Assembly: GCA_964646985.1 (NCBI GenBank)
Contig: CAZYFI010000052.1
Coordinates: 1-9,490 of the forward strand
Source: UBA2253 sp964646985
GTDB lineage: Bacteria > Bacillota_I > Bacilli_A > ML615J-28 > CAG-698
Direction: 5' to 3'
Length of the DNA stretch: 9,490 nucleotides
The translations under genes and the position numbers were made by a program. How positions within the stretch are numbered: the stretch's first letter is position 1; the number at the start of each line of letters is the position of its first letter. Below, one piece after another: positions 1 to 6,243 of this stretch. The notes beneath the pieces are model-generated. The model was not told the DNA's origin and ran no database searches. It saw only the letters and a program-made list of their open reading frames with translations.

Positions 1-737
1 ATTTGTTTGTATTGTAATAATAACTGTTTCAATTTTTCTTTCAAAAAAGAAAAGCCAACAGAATAATCGAGATGAAGTCCCTCACCTTCTGGTAATATTT
101 CATCAATCACTTGCAAAGCAAACAAATCTGCTGCGGTTAATTTCATCATTGCTGCTGCTTCTTTGGCTTTATTGCTATCTTTATAAACGATAGAAGCAAA
201 GCCTTCGGGCGAAAGAATCGAAAAAATGCTGTTTTCAAACATCATGACATAATCCCCAACCCCAATTGCTAGAGCTCCACCAGAACCACCTTCACCTAAA
301 ATAACAACAAAAACCGGTGTTTTCACTTTCATTAAAGACTGAATATTAGAAGCAATGGCTTCGGCTTGTCCTCTTTCCTCGGCACCGATACCAGGATAAG
401 CTCCTGGAGTATCTACAATTAAGAAGATGGGACGATGAAATTTTTCCGCTTGGAAAAACAAGCGTTTGGCTTTTCGATATCCTTCTGGATGCGGCATTCC
501 AAAATTATGTTTAATTTTGGTATCTGTATTATAGCCTTTTTCTTCACCAATGACGGTGATTGGCTGACCATTAAATGTCGCAATGCCACCAATGATCGAG
601 GCATCATCAGAAAACAAGCGATCACCATGTAGCTCAATAAAATCAGGAAACAACTCTTTGATGAGGGTTTGACTGGTTGGACGTTTTATGTGCCTAGCTA
701 ATTGCACTTTTTCCCAAGCAAGATCTTGTTTATTCAT
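1..737 (-). CDS. accA: Acetyl-CoA carboxylase carboxyltransferase subunit alpha (AccA), 3' end cut by window edge
   Basis: AccA and AccD together form the carboxyltransferase of acetyl-CoA carboxylase, moving the carboxyl group from carboxybiotin on AccB to acetyl-CoA to give malonyl-CoA in the cytoplasm. Reading minus from the ATG at 737, 245 codons are visible. Family landmarks are GGIA (residues 50-53), NFGMPHPEGYRKA (78-90), DTPGAYPG (109-116), GAEERGQ (118-124) and the glycine-rich oxyanion-hole loop GEGGSGGALAIG (148-159). The N-terminus starts close to the LARH segment and lacks the roughly 60-residue N-terminal coil of E. coli AccA, as in the short forms of streptococci (about 255 residues), so only the last few residues should be missing. 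The start is supported by AAGGAG five bases upstream. The ATG overlaps the accD stop by 8 nt (ATGAATAA), implying translational coupling. Confidence 0.96.
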   Translation of the reverse strand, partial: MNKQDLAWEKVQLARHIKRPTSQTLIKELFPDFIELHGDRLFSDDASIIGGIATFNGQPITVIGEEKGYNTDTKIKHNFGMPHPEGYRKAKRLFFQAEKFHRPIFLIVDTPGAYPGIGAEERGQAEAIASNIQSLMKVKTPVFVVILGEGGSGGALAIGVGDYVMMFENSIFSILSPEGFASIVYKDSNKAKEAAAMMKLTAADLFALQVIDEILPEGEGLHLDYSVGFSFLKEKLKQLLLQYKQ

Positions 738-1608
738 AATCGCTCCTTGCGTGCATTCTTAAAAGGTTCGCAATTGTTTTTTTCAAATCATGACGATGGC
801 AAATGAGATCAATTTGCCCATGGGCAAGCGCAAACGTTTCGGTTTGAAAGCCTTCTGGTAAATCTTGGTTAATCGTTTGCTTGATCACTCTAGCACCAGC
901 AAAACCAATTAACGATGATTTTTCCGAAATCACAATATCCCCCAAAGAAGCAAAACTTGCAGCTACCCCACCTGTAGTGGGGTTTGTTAACACACTTAAG
1001 TAAAACAATCTGGCTTGTGAAAACAAATTAAGAGCTGCGGTTGTTTTCACCATTTGCATTAACGACAAAATGCCTTCTTGCATTCTTGCACCACCAGAAG
1101 CCGAAAAAAGGACTAAAGGAAGTTTTTCTTTGGTGGCAAATTCAATCAAACGCGTGATTTTTTCGCCAACAGCACTTCCCATACTCCCCATAATAAACCC
1201 ACTATCTAAAACACCGATGGCAACAGAAATTCCTTCTATCAACCCCAAACCACCCTTAAAAGCTTCTTTCAACTGCGTTTGTTTCTTAGCTTGTTCAAGT
1301 TTTTCGGAATAATTTTCCATTTCTAAAGGATTAAGCGACGATAAATCAACATCAAGTTCTTGAAAGCTATCTTGATCCAAAATATAGGATAATCTTAGAT
1401 CTGCAGTGATTTTAAAATGATAACCACAAGAAGGACAAACAAACGCATTTAACTCTAATGTTTTTTCAAAAATGGCAGTTTGACACTGTTCACACTTTAC
1501 AAACAATCCTTCAGGAATATCTTTTTGTTCAAGATTGGTTTTTTGTTTGCGAACATCTTTATGGAAAGTTTCGAGTTTGTTTTTGCGTTCATCTAAAATA
1601 TCTTTCAT
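730..1608 (-). CDS. accD: Acetyl-CoA carboxylase carboxyltransferase subunit beta (AccD)
   Basis: This is the beta subunit of the carboxyltransferase, partner of AccA, and completes malonyl-CoA formation. An N-terminal zinc ribbon is visible as CEQC and CPSC (cysteines 42, 45, 61 and 64 counted from the upstream ATG at 1617; subtract 3 for the start used here). The crotonase-fold core follows with SGGARMQEG (174-182), TNPTTGGVAASFA (211-223) and a GFAGARVI segment (238-245). Two in-frame ATGs exist, at 1617 and 1608. I choose 1608 because AAAGGA then lies 8 bases upstream, while it abuts the ATG at 1617. The result is 292 residues, normal for the family. The start lies inside the 3' end of accC (20-nt overlap) and the stop inside accA, so translation is probably coupled on both sides. 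Confidence 0.95.
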   Translation of the reverse strand: MKDILDERKNKLETFHKDVRKQKTNLEQKDIPEGLFVKCEQCQTAIFEKTLELNAFVCPSCGYHFKITADLRLSYILDQDSFQELDVDLSSLNPLEMENYSEKLEQAKKQTQLKEAFKGGLGLIEGISVAIGVLDSGFIMGSMGSAVGEKITRLIEFATKEKLPLVLFSASGGARMQEGILSLMQMVKTTAALNLFSQARLFYLSVLTNPTTGGVAASFASLGDIVISEKSSLIGFAGARVIKQTINQDLPEGFQTETFALAHGQIDLICHRHDLKKTIANLLRMHARSDYE

Positions 1609-2965
1609 AACTCTCATCCTTTACAAACAAATAAAAACGGCCAATAAAAGAAACATCATATTGTCCTCTAATAAAGTCGCGATTATGCATAATTAAATAT
1701 TGAAATTCAATATTATTGTCAACCCCTTCAATCACAAATTGTTCTAAAGCAATGCGCATTTTGCGTATTGCTTCTCTTCTAGTAGGTGCAACAACAATCA
1801 GTTTTGCTAACAAAGAATCATAAAAAGGGGATACTTCATAACCAGGGTAAATGTGTGTATCCACGCGAACCCCAAACCCTCCTGGGAAAAACACATTTGT
1901 GATTTTTCCTGGTGTAGGAATAAAACCATCCATGACATTTTCTGCCGTCACACGGCATTCAATGGCATGAGCAGTGATTGTGATATCTTCTTCCGAAAAT
2001 GACAAGGGATTGCCATAAGCAACACGTATTTGTTCTTTCACGAGGTCAATTCCCGTCACCATTTCCGTAATCGGGTGTTCAACTTGTAGGCGCATATTCA
2101 TTTCCATAAAATAGAATTGTTTATGATCATCAACTAAGAATTCCACAGTGCCAGCATTTTCATATTGGATGGCCTTCGCAATCTTTTTTGCTGCTTGTTT
2201 TAAAGTTTCTCGTAATTCTTGATTTAAAAAAGGCGAAGGGGTTTCTTCAATCATTTTTTGATTGCGACGTTGCATCGAGCAATCACGTTCCCCAAGGCAA
2301 ACAATCTTCCCAAAAGCATCGCCAAACACTTGCATTTCGATATGATGGGGATTGGTTAAGAATTTTTCTAAATACAAATCACCACTACCAAAATTAGCCA
2401 AAGCTTCTTTTGATGTTTTAAAAAAGGCTTGCCTTAATTCACTTTCGGAATTAGCAAGACTTAGACCCTTTCCCCCACCACCCAAACAAGCTTTTAATAA
2501 AACTGGGTATCCTAGTTCATTGGCGAAACTAATAGCTTCTTCTACATTTTTAAGGGCATCAAAGTTACCTGGGATAACAGGAATCCCAAGATCACTGACT
2601 AGTTTTCTTGCTTTTACCTTGTTTCCCATCATCATCATGGATTTGGCCTTTGGTCCAATAAATGTTAGTGCGCAATTGGCAACCATTTCTGAAAACATAC
2701 TGTTTTCGGATAAAAACCCATAACCTGGGTGAATGGCATCACATCCTGTGGCAATTGCAGCACTTAAAATGTTTTGCATATTTAAATAACTGTTGCTGGC
2801 ACTAGCATTCCCAATGCAAACAGCTTCATCCGCCCATTTCACATGCAAACTGTTTTTATCAATGGTAGAAAACACCGAAACGGTTCGTAATCCCAATTCT
2901 TTGCATGCACGAATGATCCGAAGAGCGATTTCTCCACGATTGGCAATTAATATTTTACTTTTCAT
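1589..2965 (-). CDS. accC: Acetyl-CoA carboxylase biotin carboxylase subunit (AccC)
   Basis: AccC carries out ATP-dependent carboxylation of the biotin on AccB with bicarbonate, the first half-reaction of acetyl-CoA carboxylase. The 458-residue protein opens with the ILIANRGEIALR signature (residues 5-16). It has HPGYGFLSEN (79-88), the glycine-rich ATP-grasp loop GGGGKG (162-167), ERDCSMQRRNQK (226-237) and EMNMRLQVEHP (288-298). Residues equivalent to E. coli K116, K159, H209, K238, E276, E288, N290, R292 and R338 are present (here K116, K158, H208, K237, E275, E288, N290, R292, R338). A TTG at 2977 would add four residues, but the ATG at 2965 puts the start where the family begins. It overlaps the accB stop by 11 nt. 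The ribosome site is weak (GGA about 8 bases upstream), so translation probably depends on coupling to accB. Confidence 0.96.
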   Translation of the reverse strand: MKSKILIANRGEIALRIIRACKELGLRTVSVFSTIDKNSLHVKWADEAVCIGNASASNSYLNMQNILSAAIATGCDAIHPGYGFLSENSMFSEMVANCALTFIGPKAKSMMMMGNKVKARKLVSDLGIPVIPGNFDALKNVEEAISFANELGYPVLLKACLGGGGKGLSLANSESELRQAFFKTSKEALANFGSGDLYLEKFLTNPHHIEMQVFGDAFGKIVCLGERDCSMQRRNQKMIEETPSPFLNQELRETLKQAAKKIAKAIQYENAGTVEFLVDDHKQFYFMEMNMRLQVEHPITEMVTGIDLVKEQIRVAYGNPLSFSEEDITITAHAIECRVTAENVMDGFIPTPGKITNVFFPGGFGVRVDTHIYPGYEVSPFYDSLLAKLIVVAPTRREAIRKMRIALEQFVIEGVDNNIEFQYLIMHNRDFIRGQYDVSFIGRFYLFVKDESYERYFR

Positions 2966-3380
2966 GTTCTGGTCCAATCATCATCAGCACATCATGAAAG
3001 CCAACAACACTACCATTGGCCACTAAAATTTCCGTCACAACCCCATCCGTTGGTGCTGTGATCTCATTAAAGATTTTCATGGCTTCGATAATGCCAACAA
3101 CATCACCTTTGTTTATTTTTTTACCAACACTAACAAGCGGTCCTTTGTCATTGTTGGAATAAAAAGTCCCAACCAAAGGTGACAAAACAGGTGTTTTGTC
3201 ATAGTTAGGCTCTTTGATTGTATTCTTCGCTTCTGTTGTTTGTTCTTCTTTTATCACAACAAACCCATCGGTTTTATTTTTTGATAATTTTAGCTTAAAA
3301 TCATCTGTTTCTAGTTCTAAAACCATTAATGAGGATTTTTCAAAGTCTTTCATGATGGTTTGGATGTCTTTTATATTCAT
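2955..3380 (-). CDS. accB: Biotin carboxyl carrier protein of acetyl-CoA carboxylase (AccB)
   Basis: AccB is the swinging-arm carrier of acetyl-CoA carboxylase: its biotinylated lysine shuttles CO2 from AccC to the AccA/AccD carboxyltransferase. The C-terminal biotinyl domain (about residues 63-137) has the attachment motif EAMKI (99-103), with K102 as the predicted biotinylated lysine, followed by FNEI as in B. subtilis. The N-terminal part (1-35) carries the usual ETDDFKLKLS strand segment. The linker (36-62) is short and charged rather than Pro/Ala-rich. At 141 residues it is slightly shorter than E. coli AccB. The start has AAGGA 7 bases upstream. This is the first gene of accBCDA. Its likely modifying enzyme BirA is encoded just upstream on the same strand in a separate operon. 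Confidence 0.96.
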   Translation of the reverse strand: MNIKDIQTIMKDFEKSSLMVLELETDDFKLKLSKNKTDGFVVIKEEQTTEAKNTIKEPNYDKTPVLSPLVGTFYSNNDKGPLVSVGKKINKGDVVGIIEAMKIFNEITAPTDGVVTEILVANGSVVGFHDVLMMIGPEHEK

Positions 3381-3395
3381 TGTTTTTCCTTCTTT

Positions 3396-3412
3396 ACTTT
3401 ATGATGCAAAAT
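3396..3412 (-). promoter_or_regulatory. Possible second FabT-like operator, accB leader
   Basis: A 17-bp site directly abutting the one at 3413-3429. On the minus strand it has TTTG, five bases, then TAAA, so one half-site departs from the TTTG-N5-CAAA pattern. The two sites share 13 of 17 bases, differing only in the centre and next to one end. Taken alone it is a weak match. Its exact tandem spacing to site 1 is the main reason to list it. Confidence 0.4.
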
Positions 3413-3429
3413 ACTTTGATATGCAAACT
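3413..3429 (-). promoter_or_regulatory. Probable FabT-like operator in the accB leader
   Basis: On the minus strand the site reads AGTTTGCATATCAAAGT. The FabT (MarR family) operator described in streptococci is ANTTTGATTATCAAATT. The match is 13 of 16 defined positions, with the TTTG-N5-CAAA core intact. It begins a few bases after the predicted accB transcription start, so binding would block initiation or early elongation. FabT represses fatty acid synthesis genes in response to acyl-ACP. No fabT gene lies in this window, so the regulator is inferred from the site only. Confidence 0.55.
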
Positions 3430-3440
3430 AAACTAAAAAT

Positions 3441-3468
3441 ATTTTACCACAAATATCTTTAAAGTAAA
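3441..3468 (-). promoter_or_regulatory. Promoter of the accBCDA operon
   Basis: On the minus strand, a -35 like TTTACT (3463-3468), a 16-bp spacer, and an extended -10 TGG-TAAAAT (hexamer at 3441-3446). Expected transcription start is near 3434, leaving a leader of about 55 nt that contains the two operator-like sites and the accB ribosome site. The -35 is only fair (4 of 6), and the TGn extension may compensate. Confidence 0.6.
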
Positions 3469-3482
3469 GTCTTTTTCATTTT

Positions 3483-3512
3483 AAAAAGGCCGAAGCAGTT
3501 GCTTTCGACCTT
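3483..3512 (-). terminator. Rho-independent terminator after birA
   Basis: A hairpin with arms at 3486-3497 and 3500-3512 (minus-strand AAGGTCGAAAGCA pairing with TGCTTCGGCCTT, one mismatch and one bulge, tight loop) is followed on the minus strand by TTTTT at 3487-3483. The stem starts within the birA stop codon. It separates the birA operon from the accB promoter some 15 bases further on. Confidence 0.8.
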
Positions 3513-4020
3513 ATAAAGTTAAGTTTTGATATAATAAATTCGTAAATTCTAAAAAGAGATCTTGGATAGAAAAAGATTTTTGGGTGATTGCTTTCAGAGA
3601 AGTGGCATTGAAACTAGGAAATATTTCTTGATTAACATTGAGCCCAAATCCAATAACAATATATAAAAAAGCTTCGTCTTGCGTTTTTGTTTCGATGAGA
3701 ATGCCACATAATTTTGCATCATTCACATAGAAATCATTGGGCTCTTTAAACCTAGGAAAAACACCTTTTTGTTCAAAAAATTGTTGTAATAAAATCAGAA
3801 TTTGTTTTTTTATATCATTTATATCAATAAACGTTGTTGGCTTAAGCAAAAGCGAACAAAGTAAATTTTGGTCTTTTTCACTTTCCCAAATCCGCTTTTG
3901 TTGTCCATAGCCTTGTGTTTGATAGTCGGTTCTAACAAACGTCCACGAAGGAAAATCTTCATAATGCGTTTTTAAAAAAAGACTTGTGGAAGGAAGCGAA
4001 GGAAACTCTAATATGGTCAT
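3511..4020 (-). CDS. birA: Biotin-protein ligase, short monofunctional form (BirA)
   Basis: BirA activates biotin with ATP to biotinoyl-AMP and transfers it to the AccB lysine. Residues below count from the upstream ATG at 4026 (171 aa). It has the biotin/AMP-binding loop GYGQQKRIW (39-47), KEPND (94-98) matching the KWPND motif, KLCGIL (105-110) with K105 equivalent to E. coli K183, and IGFGLNVN (125-132). The N-terminal DNA-binding domain of bifunctional BirA is absent, so this enzyme should not act as a biotin repressor. The C-terminal domain is also very short. ATGs occur at 4026 and 4020; AGGA is 8 bases before 4020 but only 2 before 4026, so I use 4020. Oddities are glutamine at the position of E. 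coli R118 and glutamate for the usual tryptophan of KWPND. It follows the hypothetical gene by 4-10 bases. Confidence 0.88.
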   Translation of the reverse strand: MTILEFPSLPSTSLFLKTHYEDFPSWTFVRTDYQTQGYGQQKRIWESEKDQNLLCSLLLKPTTFIDINDIKKQILILLQQFFEQKGVFPRFKEPNDFYVNDAKLCGILIETKTQDEAFLYIVIGFGLNVNQEIFPSFNATSLKAITQKSFSIQDLFLEFTNLLYQNLTL

Positions 4021-4030
4021 ATTCATTGTC

Positions 4031-5008
4031 CTATCTCTTGTAATTTACTTGACTTAAATCAATGGCAAAACGACAATAATCATCGCCATTTAGAACAGAG
4101 TTAAGACAAGTAACAGATAAGGTTTGATCAAACAACACTTCAAAGAGAACTTTTTCAAACCCAGCACTGCAATAGCACCAAAGAGGTGAAATGTTATCGC
4201 GATTTCTTTTTAACGCTTCTCTTGCAAACGGACAATGGCAAGCATAATAAGCTCGTTCTTCTTTTGTCTTTGCTGCTAAGTATTTTGACGTATCATAAGG
4301 AATTTTTGTTTGATATAAGATATCATTCTCTAAAACACCTGACAAAATTTCTTGATTGCTTCTTACAAAAGCAATCATTTCTTCGGTCACTTCTTGTTCA
4401 AACCAAACGGTTTTTCGATTTAGATGTTGTTGCAATTCCTTGATTTTGCGTTCATGAAGATCTTGTAAATATGAAGTAAAACATTTGGCTTCTTGGTAAA
4501 ACTTGATTTCATTGGCAAACGCCTCTTTTGGGATGCCATGATTGTTTCCTGATAAGATGAATTTGATTGTTTGCTCATCAAATTTTGTTTGCAAGTTTTG
4601 GATAAATTGCGAAGTAAAGTTGCTTAATTCCTCAGGACTTGACCCAAGAGGAGGAATGGTTAAATCACCAAGGATGGCTTTTTCTTCTATCCCATTTTGT
4701 TTAGCTCGTTTGATGATGTTTTCTACAACATCAATCCCTCCTGTATATTGCGTTAGCAAAATAAATAAATCATTGCGTTTAATCAAACGAAAATAACGCA
4801 TAAGCGCAACAAAAGTAGGGATATTAGCACGCTTTTGTTGATGAAATGATGCAATGATACATTTTAACTCAGAAATTGATATCGTATCAAAATCTATTTG
4901 ATCACTTAACATGTTTTTCGCATCTTCTAAAATGCTTTTTCCCAACAATAAATCGGCATCTGGTAACTGTTTGGTTTTATAAAATTCTTCAAACAAATCA
5001 ATTCTCAT
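4031..5008 (-). CDS. Uncharacterised cysteine-rich protein co-transcribed with birA
   Basis: A 325-residue protein I cannot assign with confidence. No signal peptide or membrane segment is apparent, so it is probably cytoplasmic. The N-terminal 150 residues look helical. Residues 175-210 are highly charged and may form a coiled coil (LHERKIKELQQHLNRK, 184-199). The C-terminal part holds a cysteine cluster: C257 and C259 (ACHCPFARE), C278 and C280 (WCYCSAG), C301, and C312 in LNGDDYCRFAIDL (306-318). The last segment resembles the end of V4R-like or ATC-hydrolase-like domains, and the whole recalls the clostridial family DUF6144; both are from memory. The cysteines could bind a metal or a redox cofactor. 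GAAGG lies about 8 bases before the ATG. It is first in an operon with birA, 4-10 bases from it, but a role in biotin metabolism is not shown. Confidence 0.85.
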   Translation of the reverse strand: MRIDLFEEFYKTKQLPDADLLLGKSILEDAKNMLSDQIDFDTISISELKCIIASFHQQKRANIPTFVALMRYFRLIKRNDLFILLTQYTGGIDVVENIIKRAKQNGIEEKAILGDLTIPPLGSSPEELSNFTSQFIQNLQTKFDEQTIKFILSGNNHGIPKEAFANEIKFYQEAKCFTSYLQDLHERKIKELQQHLNRKTVWFEQEVTEEMIAFVRSNQEILSGVLENDILYQTKIPYDTSKYLAAKTKEERAYYACHCPFAREALKRNRDNISPLWCYCSAGFEKVLFEVLFDQTLSVTCLNSVLNGDDYCRFAIDLSQVNYKR

Positions 5009-5041
5009 GGCATTACCTTCACTAAATCTCTTTCCTTTGTC

Positions 5042-5070
5042 ATTATAACCATTAAAATCACAATTGTAAA
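5042..5070 (-). promoter_or_regulatory. Promoter of the hypothetical-birA operon
   Basis: On the minus strand, TTTACA (5065-5070), a 17-bp spacer and a perfect TATAAT (5042-5047). Expected start near 5035, giving a leader of roughly 27 nt. It begins just after the U-tract of the peroxiredoxin terminator, so this is an independent unit. No operator-like repeat is obvious around it. Confidence 0.75.
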
Positions 5071-5071
5071 G

Positions 5072-5099
5072 AAAAAAAGATGAGCCTAAAACTCATCTT
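5072..5099 (-). terminator. Rho-independent terminator after the peroxiredoxin gene
   Basis: A perfect 8-bp stem (5077-5084 with 5092-5099, minus strand AAGATGAG...CTCATCTT) and a 7-nt loop, followed on the minus strand by a run of Ts (5078-5072). It lies 11 bases past the peroxiredoxin stop codon and ends the perR-peroxiredoxin transcript. Confidence 0.85.
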
Positions 5100-5109
5100 C
5101 TTGAACCAA

Positions 5110-5778
5110 TTATTTCTTTTCTTTTCTAAAGCACAAGAACCAATCCAAACAATATTTGTCTTCGTCTTTGGATTCCATGCGTTCTTTTGCTGTACCACAT
5201 GATCCAGCAGTTGGAATGATGGTGTCTTGACCAGGACGCCAGTTGGCTGGTGTTGCGACATGATCACGATCGGCTTTTTGTAATGCTAGAATAACACGTT
5301 TGATTTCATCAAAGTTTCTGCCAATGGCTGCAGGATAATAAAGGATGGTACGAATGACATTTTGTGGATCAATAAAGAACACAGCACGAACCGCTTGCGT
5401 TGTAGATTGCCCTTGAATCATACCAAATTTGTTGGCAACTTCCATTTTAATGTCTTCGATTAATGGGAATTTCACTTCTACATTTTTCATGCCATTCCAT
5501 TCTAATTCATTGACCTTACGTAGCCAAGCAATGTGAGCATACAAAGAATCGACACTCAACCCGATTAATTCGGTGTTTAATGCCTTAAATTCATCTGCCA
5601 TTGAGGCAAAAGTCATAAATTCGGTTGTGCACACTGGTGTAAAGTCAGCGGGATGAGAAAATAAAATAACCCATTTTCCTTTGTAATCTTCGGGAAAATT
5701 GATGACTCCTTGAGTCGTAACAGCTTGAAAAGCTGGAGCTTGATCGCCAATTAATGGCATACGGATGTTTTCGTTCAT
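5110..5778 (-). CDS. Peroxiredoxin, Prx6-like with cysteine-bearing C-terminal arm
   Basis: A thiol peroxidase of 222 residues that reduces hydrogen peroxide or organic hydroperoxides in the cytoplasm. The active site is the PxxxTxxC motif PADFTPVC (43-50), with peroxidatic cysteine C50, T47 and P43; R131 in AVRAVFFID fits the conserved catalytic arginine. The long C-terminal arm (about residue 165 on) is typical of the Prx6 subfamily. It carries C194, C210 and C216 in the arrangement seen in archaeal-type members, where C-terminal cysteines resolve the sulfenic acid, so a 2-Cys-like mechanism is possible. The start is fixed by a strong AGGAGGT 5 bases upstream. It is the second gene after perR, 17 bases from its stop, so it should be induced by peroxide through the PerR boxes before perR. 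I leave the symbol blank because ahpC or tpx would mislead. Confidence 0.93.
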   Translation of the reverse strand: MNENIRMPLIGDQAPAFQAVTTQGVINFPEDYKGKWVILFSHPADFTPVCTTEFMTFASMADEFKALNTELIGLSVDSLYAHIAWLRKVNELEWNGMKNVEVKFPLIEDIKMEVANKFGMIQGQSTTQAVRAVFFIDPQNVIRTILYYPAAIGRNFDEIKRVILALQKADRDHVATPANWRPGQDTIIPTAGSCGTAKERMESKDEDKYCLDWFLCFRKEKK

Positions 5779-5795
5779 TACTTACCTCCTGAACA

Positions 5796-6203
5796 TTATT
5801 TTTTGATACATCGGGCACATGTGCCCTTTAAATAAACATATTTTTGATTGATTTGAAAATCAGCAATCGGAGATTCAGAAATTTCCGATTGAGAAATAGG
5901 AAAATCATAAATCTCTCCACACACTTCACATTGAAAATGACCATGGTCACTGGTAATGATGTCGTAGTGCATTTGTCGCTCATCAATCGATACTTGTTTG
6001 ACCAAACCTTGCGCAACAAATAAATTTAAAGTATTGTAGACTGTGGCTTTGGAGATCGTTCCAAGCTCTTCTTGTAAATCAGTATACACTTCTTCTGCCG
6101 TTGGATGAAAATGACTGACCAAATAAGCCAGTACTTGCAATCGTTGCAAAGAAGGTTGAATTTGAAATTTAACCAATTGTTCTTGTAAATGTTTTTGATT
6201 CAT
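5796..6203 (-). CDS. perR: Peroxide-responsive Fur-family repressor (PerR)
   Basis: A 135-residue metal-dependent repressor. The N-terminal winged helix includes HPTAEEVY (33-40) and the recognition helix region ISKATVYNTLNLF (50-62). The metal-sensing ligands of B. subtilis PerR (H37, D85, H91, H93, D104) have equivalents H33, D81, H87, H89 and D100. Aspartate rather than glutamate at D100 points to PerR instead of Fur or Zur. The structural zinc site is complete: C92/C95 (CEVC) and C129/C132 (CARC). Oxidation of the iron-bound histidines by peroxide would release DNA. Two PerR-box-like sites precede it, indicating autoregulation, and the peroxiredoxin gene follows in the same transcript. 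The ribosome site is poor (GAG about 11 bases upstream), which suggests low expression. Zur is the main alternative but less likely given the neighbour and the boxes. Confidence 0.92.
   Translation of the reverse strand: MNQKHLQEQLVKFQIQPSLQRLQVLAYLVSHFHPTAEEVYTDLQEELGTISKATVYNTLNLFVAQGLVKQVSIDERQMHYDIITSDHGHFQCEVCGEIYDFPISQSEISESPIADFQINQKYVYLKGTCARCIKK
5813..5826. repeat. 14-bp perfect palindrome at the 3' end of perR
   Basis: GGGCACATGTGCCC is perfectly self-complementary and lies in the last codons of perR, covering the CARC zinc motif. In RNA it would form a 5-bp GC-rich stem with a 4-nt loop, about 20-25 bases before the peroxiredoxin ribosome site. There is no following U-tract, so it is not a terminator. 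Confidence 0.6.
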
Positions 6204-6207
6204 ATTT

Positions 6208-6222
6208 TTAGACTCATTCTAT
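6208..6222 (-). promoter_or_regulatory. Possible second PerR box
   Basis: Minus-strand ATAGAATGAGTCTAA matches the PerR box consensus TTATAATNATTATAA at 10 of 14 defined positions. It shares TAGAATGA with the first box and lies exactly 17 bp from it, in the 5' leader of perR. Weak by itself. Confidence 0.4.
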
Positions 6223-6224
6223 CT

Positions 6225-6239
6225 TTATATTCATTCTAA
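6225..6239 (-). promoter_or_regulatory. PerR box over the perR transcription start
   Basis: Minus-strand TTAGAATGAATATAA matches the B. subtilis PerR box TTATAATNATTATAA at 12 of 14 defined positions. It begins 4 bp after the -10 hexamer and covers the expected start site, an effective place for repression. This supports autoregulation of perR and peroxide induction of the peroxiredoxin. Confidence 0.75.
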
Positions 6240-6243
6240 TACT

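Noticed and set aside
2352..2723. 123-codon open frame on the plus strand opposite accC
   Set aside because: It is antisense to a well-conserved accC, has no ribosome site and no recognisable protein pattern. The same holds for other plus-strand frames at 435-632, 1070-1312, 4186-4443 and 4542-4796.
2966..2977. TTG start for accC, four codons upstream
   Set aside because: The ATG at 2965 gives the family N-terminus directly and has an equally plausible spacing to the weak GGA.
5058..5267. Minus-strand open frame overlapping the peroxiredoxin 3' end
   Set aside because: It is another frame of the peroxiredoxin gene running through its terminator, with no family resemblance.
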